Of a stretch of 64,000 bases of DNA, positions 33,320 to 47,800 are shown in pieces. Under the pieces are notes generated by a model that searched no databases, was not told the DNA's origin, and saw nothing but the letters and a program-made list of their open reading frames with translations. Each line of letters starts with the position of its first letter. The first letter of the stretch is position 1. Position numbers and translations under genes: made by a program. This stretch comes from Papilionanthe hookeriana x Papilionanthe teres (Eukaryota > Streptophyta > Magnoliopsida > Asparagales > Orchidaceae). The DNA is taken from NCBI GenBank assembly GCA_022702705.1, contig CM040439.1, positions 25,644,142 through 25,708,141 on the forward strand, written 5' to 3'.

Positions 33320-36300
33320 TACATCTTTTCAAACACAAATAATGTAAGAACCAAATTGTTCTTACCTTTTATTCCTCTACGCGAGTAAAAATAATGTAAG
33401 AGGGGAGGAATCGAAACGAAGGACATACAATAACAAGTAGAAAAAAAATTTAAAAAGAAACACGAAAGGTTTATATAGGAGTAATCCTCGTGTGACAGTT
33501 TGAAAGTGTACATCCAAACAAAATCAGATCGAAATACCTCGAAAATCAATAGCCACGAAATGATCCATACATAAAGTCACCCATAACCGGATAGCAAAAA
33601 GAAACATTTTTGTTATGGGATCAAATGTCTGCTAAAGGGATGTATCTCTTTGATTAATTACACCTTAGGGAATATCCAATAATACTCTCGATAAAATAAT
33701 TTTCGATTACATCATCATGAACATGGATAATAGACCATCAATGGATGGTTATTTTGTATAGGAATGCCCCAGATGCTTTCAAAGCTCGCGCTAAGCCACA
33801 TGACAGAGAGTAAGTTTCTCAAGTCCCAAATGTGCAATGGTTCATCGGCTAAACTTACGAAACAACCAAAAATCATCTTGACGATGATACCCCTGTACGT
33901 CAACGAGTAACTGCTCATCAGCATCATAACCCATAAAATAACCTAAATCATCTCGACGAGGATAACCTTATACATCATAGCTCACCGGGCCATAAGGGTA
34001 GATGATGAATCACCGTATTTCAAACAAGTGGTAGCTCATCGGTAATTGGGCCGTGATATCAATGAAGTCAAATGAGCGAAATGGCTCATGTGGGCTCAAC
34101 AAGAGGAATGATAAAGTAATCTTAAAAGTTAGAGGTAGTCGGCTCGAGGTACCACGACTCTGTCATCCCGTGTTACTAGGACCCTAAGTCTACCTGATCA
34201 TGAATAGACCCAACACGTCCAGAGGTCTCCGGTCAAAAATCTGTGAATTGCATCATTCACTGGGAACCTCGGCCGCACTAAGATCAAGAGAATAAAACTC
34301 TGATCCTATGACCTACAAGGTGAAGCACAAGAGATGGGACTCATGCTCGCCAGATAGATGGTTGAGTTGCCCTCATGAAAGAAAGGAAGGAAAAGCTTTA
34401 GCTACAAATCTGTAAACACTCTCTACAAAGGACTTATGCCCTTTCTGGCTCGGGGCAACCTCTAGCACCCTATAGACAACCATCTAAGCATAAAACTTAT
34501 GTTGGGCCAATCAAATTTAAGAAGCATCGGGACTTCCTTTCGGGATATGCAGAATGATGCAATTATCGCCCTTAGCGTTGATGTCCTATTAAGTATGATG
34601 GGGTGTATATCCATGCACACAAACCATTTTAAGATCGACTTGAAGGCCCTGCAAAAAAATAAAGTACAAGTTTTAAAAGTCATTAATATTTTAACCATAA
34701 GTCTTAATTAATCTTAATCACTTATTATTAAGATTTTGTGGAAAGTTTAAAATTTGAGAATCCTTAATGTGCCTAGGTGATTCACATGATTTCGAGTCAA
34801 AGCACAAGTCCAAAAAAAGGAAGCCAATCAAAGCAGACAAGCATGCATGAAAAGAGGGAAAACAAACCCAACATGAAATAATAAACAACCGGTGTGGCTA
34901 GGTCGGCAATATTCAAAAAAAATAAAAATAAAAATAAAATTAAAAAAAAACAGTAGGACTCCGCATATATATGTCTGATCTTAATTTTATACAATATTAT
35001 AAAATGTGGAATTAAAATATTTGACACAAGCATCTGCTCCTGGTCCCCCGCCACATGGTTCCCGCGCCAAAAACCTCAGAACCAGCGCCCACATCTTATT
35101 TCTACTATAGGACTCTCCTAAAGACTCTTAAAGTATATCAAAAAAAAAAAAAAAAGGACTCGACGCACTCAAAAACATGTCAGCGAGAAAGCCAAACAAG
35201 CATGCAATATGTCTACGTTATACCTTGTGGGGGAGTTAAGCAATGCCTACAGAAAATGTTAGTAATAATCATTAAGTTGTTTCCACTTTTATTGTACCCG
35301 TGTGTGTGCATATATATGACATGATCCCCTGCAAATTACCGCTCTAATATATTACCATGTATATCAAACAAGCATAGAAGCACACAAAAAAACACCAAAG
35401 GGAAGCATGTTTAGAACAAACAAGCTTGCAAAGAACAATAGCTATAGACGTCGAAAAAGACTATCTTGCACCTTGATCATAGCCTAACACACTATCTACC
35501 GAGAAGTGTCCTAACTAACATCTAAGTGCTTAGGATAAAGTCTCTGGTTATTCATGACCTTGACGGGGTCTCCATCTCCGACCCCGTCTTAAAGATCCAA
35601 GGGATTTAACAAACGACACCCAAGACAAATTTTTTAAAAAAGTTGCCATTATATATGACCTAGCTCCCTACTTGCATAGTTTTAATTTCATAACTATTTA
35701 TACTTTCATATTCTAATTGTAGGATCGTTCTTTCACCGTCAAACTAACAAAAGTATCATGTTGCCACCTCGAGGTAAATAACTACTGTTTACTGGAGAAT
35801 AAATGTACCTTCTTAGTTAGAGACATTATTCAATGTTAATTGTAGTAAAATCACATATATTTTTGATGTTCTGTCAGTCTTGTCCTTGCTACTTCAATTA
35901 TGATGTTGCACTTGTTACAAACTTATTTTATTGTTAATGCTGAAATTACTAACTGCCTTCAGTTATTACTGCATCTTTGAATAATCTCATAATTATAGTG
36001 TTTCCTTTCCTGCATTTTATGAACATGTTGTTGATTCATGTCTTATCACAAGCATGCATAAAATATTATAATTTTAACATATATACATGGAAACAATTTA
36101 GTATGCTTGTGTGTGAAAGTGTGTCGGTCGGGAGAACTTTTTTGGATTTTGGCTAGCCGGGTCGACGGTCCCACAGAGCGACAACTCTATAGGAAATTGT
36201 CGAGTTTTCTTGGGTTGGTATTTGACATTCCAGGTTTCATGGCATATATTAAAACCGACTATATAAATATAAATGAAAACATAATAATAGAAATGCGGTT

Positions 36301-36480
36301 AAAAATGCTTACATGTTTTTATATGTGAAGCATAATTGATATTTACTCCTCTTGTCGGGCTTACACTATTACATGCACATATAGTGCTTTTCCTCGTTGT
36401 TCATACTGCATGCCTCATTCCCTTGTCGTTTATGCATTAATAGATAGTTGTTATTTACCGAGTTTGTCAGATTCATTCAT
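33320..36480. other. Intergenic DNA, unclassified repeats
   Basis: About 33700-34450 is less AT-rich, with recurring CATCTCGACGAGGATAA / CATCTTGACGATGATAC and GCTCATCGG-like strings, and resembles degraded retrotransposon DNA. 34900-36480 is AT-rich with A runs (34918-34950, 35141-35155). No gene was recognised on either strand. Confidence 0.4.
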
Positions 36481-36509
36481 AATTTTTGCATAAAAAGTTC
36501 CATTCAGCC

Positions 36510-36869
36510 ACCTTGTTATATTTATATTCTCCTATAGTTGTTACGAATGCCATGCATACTGAGACACAAGCGGTTCTTTGGGCTTTAAAAATTGCTGTTG
36601 CTTTACGGTGGACTTTTCTTCACGTGGAGTTGGATTCTAAATTGCTTGTGGAGATTATTAAGGGCATTCATAAACCACCTTGGTTTATTATTCATCTTCT
36701 GAAGCAAGTTCTGATGCTTAGCTCTAATTTAACGATCCTTTGGAGTTATATACCTAGAGAAAGTAACAAATGGGCTGATTGGTTGGCTAAAAAAGGAGCT
36801 TCGTCATTGAATCCTATTTTAAATGTGCATCCTCCTTTTGATCTTGCTTTATTTGATAAGGGGGGATAA
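36510..36869 (+). pseudogene. RNase H-like (RVT_3) domain fragment of LINE origin
   Basis: The frame reads TETQAVLWALKIAVAL, then FLHVELDSKLLVEII with the catalytic-type Asp, and later LWSYIPRESNKWADWLAKKG, the RNase H C-terminal ExNxxAD-like motif. This domain is common at the C terminus of plant L1-type LINE polyproteins and in plant genome-encoded RNase H-like genes. There is no reverse transcriptase upstream and no convincing ATG at the start of homology; the first ATG is inside the domain at about 36550. A 5'-truncated LINE tail is the simplest reading. Confidence 0.75.
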
Positions 36870-37049
36870 TATGTCCTTACCTTATATCAAATATAAACTT
36901 GGTTCTCCGTATTAGTAAAATTTTCGTTCCTTCCAATATATATATATATTGCAATGCAAGTCTTTCTTTAGAAAATACAAAACATGTTAAAATCGTTTCC
37001 TCATACTCTGTGTTATCGGGTTGTACTGCCTTCCGAACGCGGGATGTGA

Positions 37050-37112
37050 CAGATAAATTGACATGAATGTAAACACGTAAGAACTAAGTGATATACATGT
37101 AAGTCATACATA
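37050..37112. mobile_element. Family A MITE, right-end fragment
   Basis: GACATGAATGTAAACACGTA then AGAACTAAGTGATATACATG and TAAGTCATAC fit the right arm. Confidence 0.45.
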
Positions 37113-37479
37113 ACACCTCAAACATTATCATTAACAAATACCAGCACCTATGTGATATTTTCGAACCATCAAACTGATGTATTTACACGTGCTGCAACCA
37201 AATCACTGATTAGTTGATAAAAAAAGAAAGACATGAAGTTGATTTGTAAATAACAAGTTTTGAGTGATATGCCCCATATGCATACAAATAAAACAAAAAT
37301 GCAAAAAGAGAAAGACTAAAGTGTAATTATCTAATTTGCATACACCACCACATCAAACCACAACCACTAGATATTGTTGTTTTCAAATTTGCATGCATTA
37401 GTTATGCAAAACACTATAATTCAAGGGACATTAGTGAAAGAAATATAACAAAAGGCATATGAGTAAAACACTAGAACTA

Positions 37480-38800
37480 CAACGCAGCGCTCTCTCCCTT
37501 ACCGTCTGGGCATCTCCGCCATCATCATCACCTCCTCATCTCTCTCGACTCCTCTTTTAAGCTCCTTCCATTGCTCTCCATCCATCTTGATTCTCCAGCT
37601 ACTCTCCTCTTGCGGCGAAACCCTAAGTCCGTCTATTCCTTTCTTCTCACTTGTATTCATAGAGTTCTGCAGCAGTCTGCTCCCGCTTTGCCTTCCTGTA
37701 ATGCTAGGCATCGTTGTCACGTCGCTGGAAGATCGGTGCACGACTAGTGGTGAGACTTGAGCATTCGATCGTAAGGGGGTCGATCCTTGTGGTTATGGAT
37801 TCCGATCTTTGTGTTTCTGATGTTTTTTGCTTTGTTTTCTTGTCGATCTTGCTCTGTTAGGTGCTATCTAGTTGTTTGTTTTTTCTTTTGGGGGTGTTGT
37901 TGTTCTTGCTGTGTTTCTTTTTTGCTTTAATGGGTTGAGGTAGTGCTTTTTGCTGACTATTGTTGGGTTCTGTGCTGATGTTGGTAGAGAGAGATGATGG
38001 CTTGTCGAGAAAGTTTCTGCTTTGGTCGGTTCTTGGAGATGGATGGTGCGAAGGTGGAGGGAGGTGAGGGATGATCGGTTTGTGATCTTCATCTGATGGA
38101 GTCTGATATGTTTGGAGGATGGTGTTTGTTATGGTTCCTTTGGATGTGGGTTTCTTATGGAGTTGAGATGTCGGGATTGGGGTTGTGAGGATGATTTGAT
38201 CGCTTTTTGTAGTCGTGATTCTTGTAAATGGCCGCTGATGTTTGCTTTAAGGCGAAAGGAGGGAATTTTGATGCGAAATCTGCATCGGACCAGTAATTTT
38301 TGCTACATTTGATTCCTTCAAACACATGTACTCGGTGAAATCGAAAAGCAGACTGCTTTTATTGTCATTGTTTAGGAGAATCATTAGTCTCGTTTAAAAT
38401 ATAGGCTATCACTTTGATTTTTGCTGTTTATTGATCTATCTATTGTTGATTTAAGAGATCAATCATCTTTACTTTTTATTTTTTTTGGGTATTGTTCTTG
38501 TGTTGCTTTTTTACTCTGGAATGAAATGCCTTACTTTTATTATGTAGAAGATTGGTTATTTGTTAGTTGTCCCTTTAATCTGAATATTCTTTTCTGCTAG
38601 ATGGAAACTGGGGTTCTCATTGTTTATTCCCAAACCATTTTTTTCTTTGATTTCCTTATCTTTCCAGGTCCTTTTTCTTATTTTTGTGATTTGTTCATTC
38701 ATGAACTGATTGCGTTATATTAATGTTATTGTCCATCATACAAGGAGATTGGAAAGGATTGCTGGGAATTTAATGTTGGTGTGATTTGCATGGGGAAATA
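37480..38800 (+). promoter_or_regulatory. Untranslated first exon and leader intron of the HD16-like kinase
   Basis: 37490-37749 is a CT-rich, GC-richer leader (CTCTCTCCCTTACCG, GCGGCGAAACCCTAAGTCC with a telo-box) ending at a donor GTG|GTGAGACTT. It is followed by a T-rich intron-like stretch to an acceptor near 38744 (CATACAAG|GAGATTGG), and the ATG is at 38801. Leader introns of this form are common in plant genes. The open frame on the minus strand at 37499-37741 is a shadow. Exact splice sites are inferred. Confidence 0.55.
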
Positions 38801-41800
38801 ATGCCAGAGCTTCGAAGTGGAGCCAGGCAAGCTAGGTTGAAGTCCAAGAAAGCTGAAGATATTCAAATTCAACCCCAGCCCTTTGAGCAAGCTGAAAATT
38901 GGGTTATACCTACTCCCAATAGAACAGGAAGGAGAAGTGTTGGAAGAGGAAGGGGCTCCAATGCTGCAGCAGTAGTCAAGGGACCTTCAGCTGCACCTGT
39001 CAGGCCAGGAGTTGGTGGTAGGGGCAGAGGTATCAGGCTAATAGAACTAGATCCAGATCAACCTTGTGAGGTTTTTCCACGAGGTGCTGTGGGCGGAGTT
39101 GTTGGCACTGCCCAAGAGCTTGCGGTGAACCAAGCTGTTGAAGGAGTTGCTGAAAAAGATTTTGTGATGGAAGGTGGAAGCGCTGATAAATTGGTGGGGG
39201 CTGAAGATGAATCTGCTGCAGCTCCTGTGCCTGAGCGAGTATGTTTTTTTTGTATTTTTGCTATCTTATCTTTTTTCTTGTATGTTAAAATGCTAGTTAA
39301 AGGGGATAGAGCTTAATTTGAATGATGATATCTTAATCTGCCCCCAAATAGTTGGAATGTGGCTAATGTTGATGGTTTGTCTTTATCTATTATGATTAAA
39401 AATAATGGTGCTTAGGATAGTATTAAAATTGCTAGAGTGACTTTGATTTAGTGCTGAACTAGCTTTGATTATATTGTTAGGTTAAATGAAAAATAAGTCC
39501 TCTAAACTGCTGTTCTTATGTTCCTTTTGATTGTTCAGTTTCAATTATAATAATAGAAGAAAATTATTAAATGTTTATGGTGATTCAAAACTTAGTATGT
39601 CACAAATTGATATTTTCGTAAGTCTTATTTTTTCTTCTGCAGGTACAAGTTGGGAACTCTCCTGTATACAAAATAGAAAGGAAGTTGGGCAAAGGAGGAT
39701 TCGGCCAGGTTTATGTTGGTCGTAGAATATCTGGTGGGATAGAAAGAACGGGACCAGATGCCTTTGAGGTGAATTTTCAAAGTATAATGCCATTATTAAA
39801 TATATATATTTTTTTGTAATTTGTAGTTTTTAATATGTTTTTTTTCATCAATTATAGGTAGCCTTGAAGTTTGAGCATCGTAATAGTAAAGGCTGCAGTT
39901 TTGGCCCTCCATATGAGTGGCAAGTCTACAAGTAAGCATTAATGTCTAAGTCCAACATGAATTCTATAATTTATAGTTTACAATTTTTTTCTCATCTGTT
40001 TTTATGATGTTCGAAGTAATCTCAATGGATGTTATGGCATACCATGGGTTCATTATAAGGGCCGTCAAGGAGATTACTATATTTTAGTAAGAGACCAAAC
40101 TATTTCATTAAAAGTAATAACTTCATGCAATTACAATTTAATGAGCTAAAATATTAAATTTTTTTCAGGTTATGGATATGCTTGGGCCTAGTCTCTGGGA
40201 TGTGTGGAACTCCGTCGGCCAAGCGTAAGAAACATGCTAATATTTAGGGGCATGTACATGCATACCACCCAATTTCTATCTATTTACATATCTAACACCT
40301 AAAATTTGCTTCTTTACATTTATACAACCCAAATCTTTCATATTACATAATAAATACAACCATTTTAAACTTTTTTTAAATGTGAAACATACCATTCCAT
40401 AAGTATCCATTGTAAGGTGCATTGCTCATACAGTTTATTAACTTCTACGTGGAACAGGATGTCACCAAATATGGTTGCTTGCATCGCCGTTGAAGCCGTA
40501 TCTATCCTCGAGAAACTTCACCAGAAAGGGTATGATTTAGTTTTTGACTGAATTTATTATACTTTTAGCTATTCTGATGTTATTCTCTTCTTTTTCTGAC
40601 ATCTTTTTCTATGATTAGGTTTGTACATGGAGATGTCAAACCAGAGAACTTTTTGCTTGGCCAACCTCAAACAGCTGATGAGAAGAAGCTTTTCCTTATT
40701 GACCTTGGTTTGGGTGTGTTCTTTTAAGCGCATTTCTTTTCTAACTATTCTCTTTGCACATTTTTTGAAATTTTATTATTCTTCTCTTGGTTGTTTTGAG
40801 CATTTTGATGGGTGCTTTTTATTGTATGTGTTTTAATTTATGATCGTTTTATACTTGTAGCATCAAAATGGAAAGAAACATCATCTGGCCAGCATGTTGA
40901 GTATGATCAAAAGCCAGACGTTTTCAGGTTCACGGATCTGCGCTATTTGGATTTGCATCGATGATTTCCTTTAAAATGTAGTGTTTTTTCATTACTTACA
41001 TACTTTGTCTTAATTCATTTGTTCCTGCAGGGGAACAATAAGATATGCAAGTGTTCATGCCCATTTAGGTCGCACAGGAAGTAGGAGGGATGATCTAGAG
41101 TCTTTGGCCTACACACTGATATTTCTCATCAGGGGAAGGTTACCATGGCAAGGTTATCAGGTATAATTTCATAATTTGTTACAATCATATATTGTATTTG
41201 TTCTACACCTCTAGCTTTGCTATTTTAAATTTTGATATCGTATTTACTTGTTCAAATGCCATACCTTACAGGGAGATAACAAGAGTTTTCTTGTTTGTAA
41301 GAAGAAGATGGCAACCTCTCCTGAGCTTTTATGTTGCTTCTGTCCATCTCCGTTTAAGCAGTTCCTCGAGATGGTGACTAATATGAAGTTTGATGAAGAG
41401 CCAAATTATGCAAAACTTATTTCTCTGTTTGAAGGTTTGATCGAACCATGTGTTCCACTGAGGCCAATCCGAATTGATGGGGCTTTAAAGGTTTATAAAT
41501 TAGACAACTATAGCTAGTGACTATTTGTATATTCTCATTCGTTTGATTCATCTTTTTCTCTTTGAAACTTAACTGGATTTGAATTTTATCCATTATATTT
41601 TATTACTCATTAGAGTTTTGATGCTGCATTATTAGGTTGGACAAAAACGGGGCAGGTTGCTGGTAAATCTTGAAGAGGATGACCAGCCAAAGAAGAAAAT
41701 ACGATTAGGAAGTCCAGCAACCCAGTGGATTTCAGTTTATAATGCAAGAAGACCCATGAAGCAGAGGTATATTTTAATTGACTTCTTGTGCCAGTGTATA

Positions 41801-44800
41801 CATGTGGTATTTATTACTTCTATAAACTTTATGAGGCCTTTCTTGTGTTTAGATTTACTTAACCGTTTTGCTGGGCTGCTACTTTTTGAAAGGAAGCTCT
41901 GATTACACTTCAGTTTCTCTCTTGGCTTTGTATTCCATTGTTTTCTATGGAAGATCTTTGGTGGTGGAGGGGATTTGTTTGGTTGGGTTGGGTTTGTGTC
42001 TACAACTCTGTAAGGTGACTTCTTCCTTGCAGCGGAGCACCTACAGAGAACTTGCCATGTTCTTAGCTGTGGCAGTAGGCACCATCATTGTTAAATGGCT
42101 CCATAGAAAAGGAAGGGGAAATAGTAGTGGATACATGAATGAGCAAGACGTAGCTTCATAATTTCTGTGCATTTTATGTGCTATCGCACAATTTGTCATG
42201 GTTTTCTCTGTCTTGCGACAATTTATTGAGTACCCAGCTTCGAGGGCTTAGCTTGGATTTTTTTTCTGATGAATTTTGCAATTAAAGAGGTAAGCGACAA
42301 AAAAATGGCCTACCTGAGGCAGCTGTTGTAATTTGTAAGTTAATAAGCTTCAGAGCTCAAAAACAGCAGTTTCATGCTGTTTGTACGAGGGAAATATCTT
42401 TTAAGCTTTCTGTTAAGATATTTGTGATACTTCCAACTCAGGAAATAGTTGTTATTTCACTATGAATTTTTTGCACTTTTAGGCACTTGAATGGTTACTA
42501 ATAGTTTGAAACTAGAGGCAGCCATGTAACTGGAACCTTTTTAGGTTGAAAACATCCAAATTTTCCATTACTTCCACATTTTTGTTCGCCACTTGATCTT
42601 ACACATTTTTGTTCACCACGATCTTATGGCAAATAATAAACTAATTTATGATAACCATCTCTCCATGTTCTATACTTCAGTGATTGAGATTAAGTAGTAA
42701 TGCCACAATTGCTGTTTTGACTCTTGGTAGTAGATAATCTACAGTTTCAGGGACCATGTCATAATTTGCATTCAACAATGAATGTAGTGTGAAATATCCT
42801 AATTTCGTCATCTCCTGTAATCAGTTTATTTTGTGTACGAGTCATTGTTAAATATATAAGACATTATTAGTAATTCAAACAGTTTATACATGATTTTGTT
42901 ATTTTGTCAACAAATGGTAGAGTTCTCCCAAATTCTGAAATTTCCAATTATTGGAATATTCTATGCTTGCTGTAGTGTGCAGTAACAAAATATGTGCATT
43001 TTGATTTAGGTAATGCTTAGTTACTGATTTTAATACTTTATTAATTTGTATTATCTTTCTCATAAAGTCTTATTTGTTATGCTAGTGGCTTGTATGTTTC
43101 TACTAATTATGAAACACATTTTTAAGCGGTTTGGTATGATCGCAATGAGATATCATGTCTTTGGTAGTGTTTTTGAAAATTGCACATCTTGTTTTTTGCA
43201 AATGTTCAATAAGCCAATAATTTAGCTGAATGTTGTGTTCGGCCTATTTATACATGATAGATTGTTGACATCCGAGATATTTATGGCACGGATATGAAAT
43301 TCAGTTTTGCCATATGCATTGTTAGAATATTAATTTTATGCTACTTTGGTTTCATTTTAACCTTTCGCTTTTTTGTTAAGGTTTGCTTGTGTTTCATCTG
43401 TATTGTTTTATGCACTTTAATTAACTAAAATCTGATTTATATATCATTGTTCTTCTTTTATTACATAGGTATCACTACAATGTTGCTGATGCAAGGCTTC
43501 ATCAACATGTAGAAAAGGGTAATGAAGATGGCCTCCATATAAGCTGTGTGGCTTCCGCTGCAAATCTCTGGGCGCTTATCATGGACGCAGGAACAGGTTT
43601 CTGTTCCCAGGTTTATGAATTGTCACCTGTGTTCCTGCATAAGGTATGACTTCATGAGATGTTCTCACTATCATCCTTCACCATTGATTTCTTTTAATCA
43701 TCCTGCATTTGGGCTATGGCTCTACTAATTATCCTTCTCCATTGATTTCTTTTAAGCACTACATGGGCTGTCAACCCTTGTCCCGCACAAGCCTTTTGCA
43801 TGACATTTAGCAATTTTATATTTTGCTCATGAAATATCAGGGAGTTATATCAATTTATACACTTTTTGATTTTCTTCTTTTTTTTTTTTGTTTTTCTTTT
43901 TGGGTCTTTTAAGGATTGGATCATGGAACAATGGGAGAAGAATTATTATATCAGTGCAATTGCTGGTTCAAATAATGGTAGTTCATTGGTCGTTATGTCC
44001 AAAGGTTTGTTCAGATTTATTATCATAATTTCTCATTTACATATCTAGACTCATCAACTGAATTTTGCCAAATATTAGTTTCATATGCTGTTCATTATGT
44101 TTCTCATTGACTTCAGTTATTATATTTTTGTATTTCTGGGAGGACATATCATTATCCCGTAAATTTTTATGATGATGGTGTTTTTTAGTTTGTTATTAAC
44201 TGTCATTTTAAGGAATCATGATGATTAAATGTCTTTGATATTTTTATTTTAACCATTCATTCAGAGACTCTATTATATACTTCTGTAGAACAAATGATAC
44301 AGAAATTATTTATTATTCTTTTTTATTTGCTTTTGTATATAACTACTTGTAGCAAAGCTCGTCTGAGATCAAGTTTGGTTGCCACTTGCCCTGATGATGC
44401 TTTAACTTGAATTGAATGTCCTGTAATTTTTTTCTGTTGATGTTATAATATTTTTCGATATTTTTCACGGGACAAGATTAACTGATAGAACTACTAAACT
44501 GGAGAGGTAAAGATTTTGATTCTCTTAAAATACACTATTGTACAATAAGATTATCTGTTTTTCTACAGATTTTGACCTCACAAGAAAGGCTACTGAATTT
44601 CTAATCCTCTTTGGTCCATTGGGACAATTCATACCTTTTCCTAAAGGAGTTTCATCAATCTTTTGGCTGTTCATAGCAAAATCACAGCTGAACTAATTTC
44701 ATCTTGATAAAGGTCCATTGAGACAATTCATACCTTTTTCTATAGGAAGTATCATACATTTTTTGCATGTTCATAGCAAAATCACAGCTGAAGTAATTTC

Positions 44801-47800
44801 ATCTTGATCTAACTTCCGGATCTTTTAATTGTTGGCTCTATTTCAGGCCTTTATTGAAAGATATTCGACACATTATATCTTTTATGTTTTTTTTTCTTTC
44901 ATTTTTTCTTATCCTTCAATATTATGCTTCTTATGCGTTCCTGAGTTCAATACTTGTCTGATATTTCAGGAACGCCATACACACAACAGTCTTATAAAGT
45001 GAGCGAATCCTTTCCTTTTAAGTGGATCAACAAGAAGTGGAAAGAAGGTTTCCATGTTACTTCCATGACTACTGCGGGCAGCCGTTGGGGCGTAGTGATG
45101 TCTAGGAACTCTGGCTTTTCTGAACAGGTAATATAACAATTTCTTATCTAGTGCCATCATTATTTACAATATGAAATTTTTTTAATTTGTTCAATTGGTA
45201 GTCCATCAAATGCATTTTGAAAAACATTTTATGCTTCATGATGGTTTTTACTATGATTGTTTGTTGACATGGGCTTTTAGTATGGATAAGCATCCATGCA
45301 ATTTATCACCAAAAAGATTTGATTGAAGAGAAAAGTATTAAAATGGTCTCCTGACTCCTTTCATAGGGTTATTTTAATCCTAGAGCTTATATAAGTATCA
45401 ATTTAATTACCAGAATTTTTTAATATGGGTTAAAATAATCCTGATACAAACTATGTCAACTCTCATTAAAAGAGCGTGAGACTATTTTAACAATTTTATA
45501 AACTCAGGTACTAAAATGATTCCATGTAAATAGTCAGGTATATTATGAATCCTGTGGTTATCATTAAAAGAGCGTGAGACTATTTTTGGCATTAAAAGAG
45601 CGTGAGACTATTTTTGGCATCCTAAATGTATCTGGGCATTTGACATCCTGTGGTTATCATTGCATATTCTTGAATTTATCTTTGTATATTATGAATAATG
45701 TCATCATTTGCTTGCAATAAAACAGCTTCTTTATGCGCTTATGGAGACACCACTTTTTTATTTTACCCATTGGCTGATTTCAATCTGAAGATTCTTAGTT
45801 TGTGATTGGTTTTTGTTGAAGAGTCTGAACATCTTGACTTCCTGCGGTTATTCACTATTTGTCTATGTTGTAAAATCATTTTCTAATGCAGGTTGTAGAG
45901 TTAGATTTTCTTTATCCAAGTGAAGGAATTCATCGCAGATGGGAGAATGGATATAGGATAACATCAACTGCAGCCACCTCAGATCAGGCTGCTTTTATTT
46001 TAAGCATTCCAAAACGGAAGATGTTAGATGAGACCCAAGAAACTCTTCGAACCTCTGCCTTCCCCAGCAATCATGTAAAGGTATTCACATAATTTGAAAA
46101 TTGTGCCCTGTGATGCCTCAATTATTTTTTATTCATTCAATTTCTTTTTTTAAATTTGATACCTTTTTTTTTTGGAAGTTAAATTTCTTATACATTTGCT
46201 TAATCTGGTGTCAGAAAAAATGCTAAAAATAATTCTATGCTGGTCTCTTTTATGCTCCTTTTTTAATTGCATCTTAGTAATCATTGGTTTGAATTGCTTG
46301 TCATTGCAAGATTCATGGGATAGTTATTATCTACCCATGATATGCACTCATAGTGGTATTTATTAAGCACTTCAATTTCTATTAAGCGTGTCAACTACAT
46401 GAGCTACCCGAAAGTTAAATCAAGCTTGGACTAGCCTTGCACTAGGTTTGAAGTATATTTAGTGCCTATCACATAGGATTGGTAGGATCATTGTTGAGTC
46501 ATTTTCAGTGGGCCTATGGGATTTACATTCTCTTTATTTGATTATGAAAAAGTTTATATAGAAAAAAGTAATGGAAATTAGATTTCAAAGGGGCTTATGC
46601 ATCTAAGGATAAGTCGTTGTAACTGAGTGAATTAATAAGCAATACCTTTGATCAAATTACAAATCATATAACACGTAGGTCTATTTTGTGCTCCTATTAT
46701 CATCACAAAAAGAATTGCTATTAATCTTAGAAGGAAAGATAAATCAAACAAAATATTTACATACTAGTAAATGTCTACAAAGTAGAATTAGGCTAACCTG
46801 GTTGCGTTTTAAGGGTTTTGGGTGCATAAACTATTATTCATAGTTAGACATATTTCACTACTGTTGTCATATGGAATGGTTTACGATCAAAATACTTTGA
46901 ATAATGCCTTAACCATAATATCTATGAAACTTAACTACTTGCAATGATATACTCAGACTTTGTAGTGGGCAATGTATGAAGTTCTATTTTTTGTTGTACC
47001 AATATACATTGGAGATGCCTAAGAATTGATATAATTTTGACATTTTCTTCTAATCAACTTTGCATTCTACAAAGTTTGCATTGTAGAACCTGATAATACC
47101 AGAAGAACGTGTTCATGGGATGCCAAAGACCTGTTGTGGGTGTCACTAACAAATACATTAATACACACTCTACTATAGCAAAATGATATTATTTTGTATT
47201 TGCTTGAAATATAGCACGAAGGCAAGCTTCGAACATGATGTCAGGTTGATTAGTTGTGAGATATAAGTTATAACAAAGAATGCATCATCACTCCATAAAA
47301 CTTGATCTACTCTCTGTCCAATTTGGTTGGGGGTTTATGGGGTTCTTATTAATTTAAATATTTTTATATCAAATCCTTTAGCAAAATCATTTATACTTGA
47401 TTTGAGAAATAATGTTGTCATCTTTCATCTTACCTCCTGAAGCCCAAAGAAGCTCAGTTACCCAAATATGCATTTCAAAGTCATGCTTGACATTAAAATT
47501 CATTAGTAGATTCAAACATCAATGTAGATCGGTGTGGTAAAAATGTCTTGATTAATCTTTGGATTAGTATGGTCATCTTTACTCCGTCCTCGACATAATC
47601 CATTTCTATATTAAATGCACTTAGGTTATCATAGTAACTGTTGGTTACTGCTTTAAAGTATACAATGCTTTCTTCAATTTATAGAAATACTTGGGATGAT
47701 CATATGATTTTCAAACCCTACATAGTTGCTTTTTAAAAACATATTTTTTTATAACCATTAATGAATGCATCTTTCAGGTCCATTTGACAAAATGTCATGC

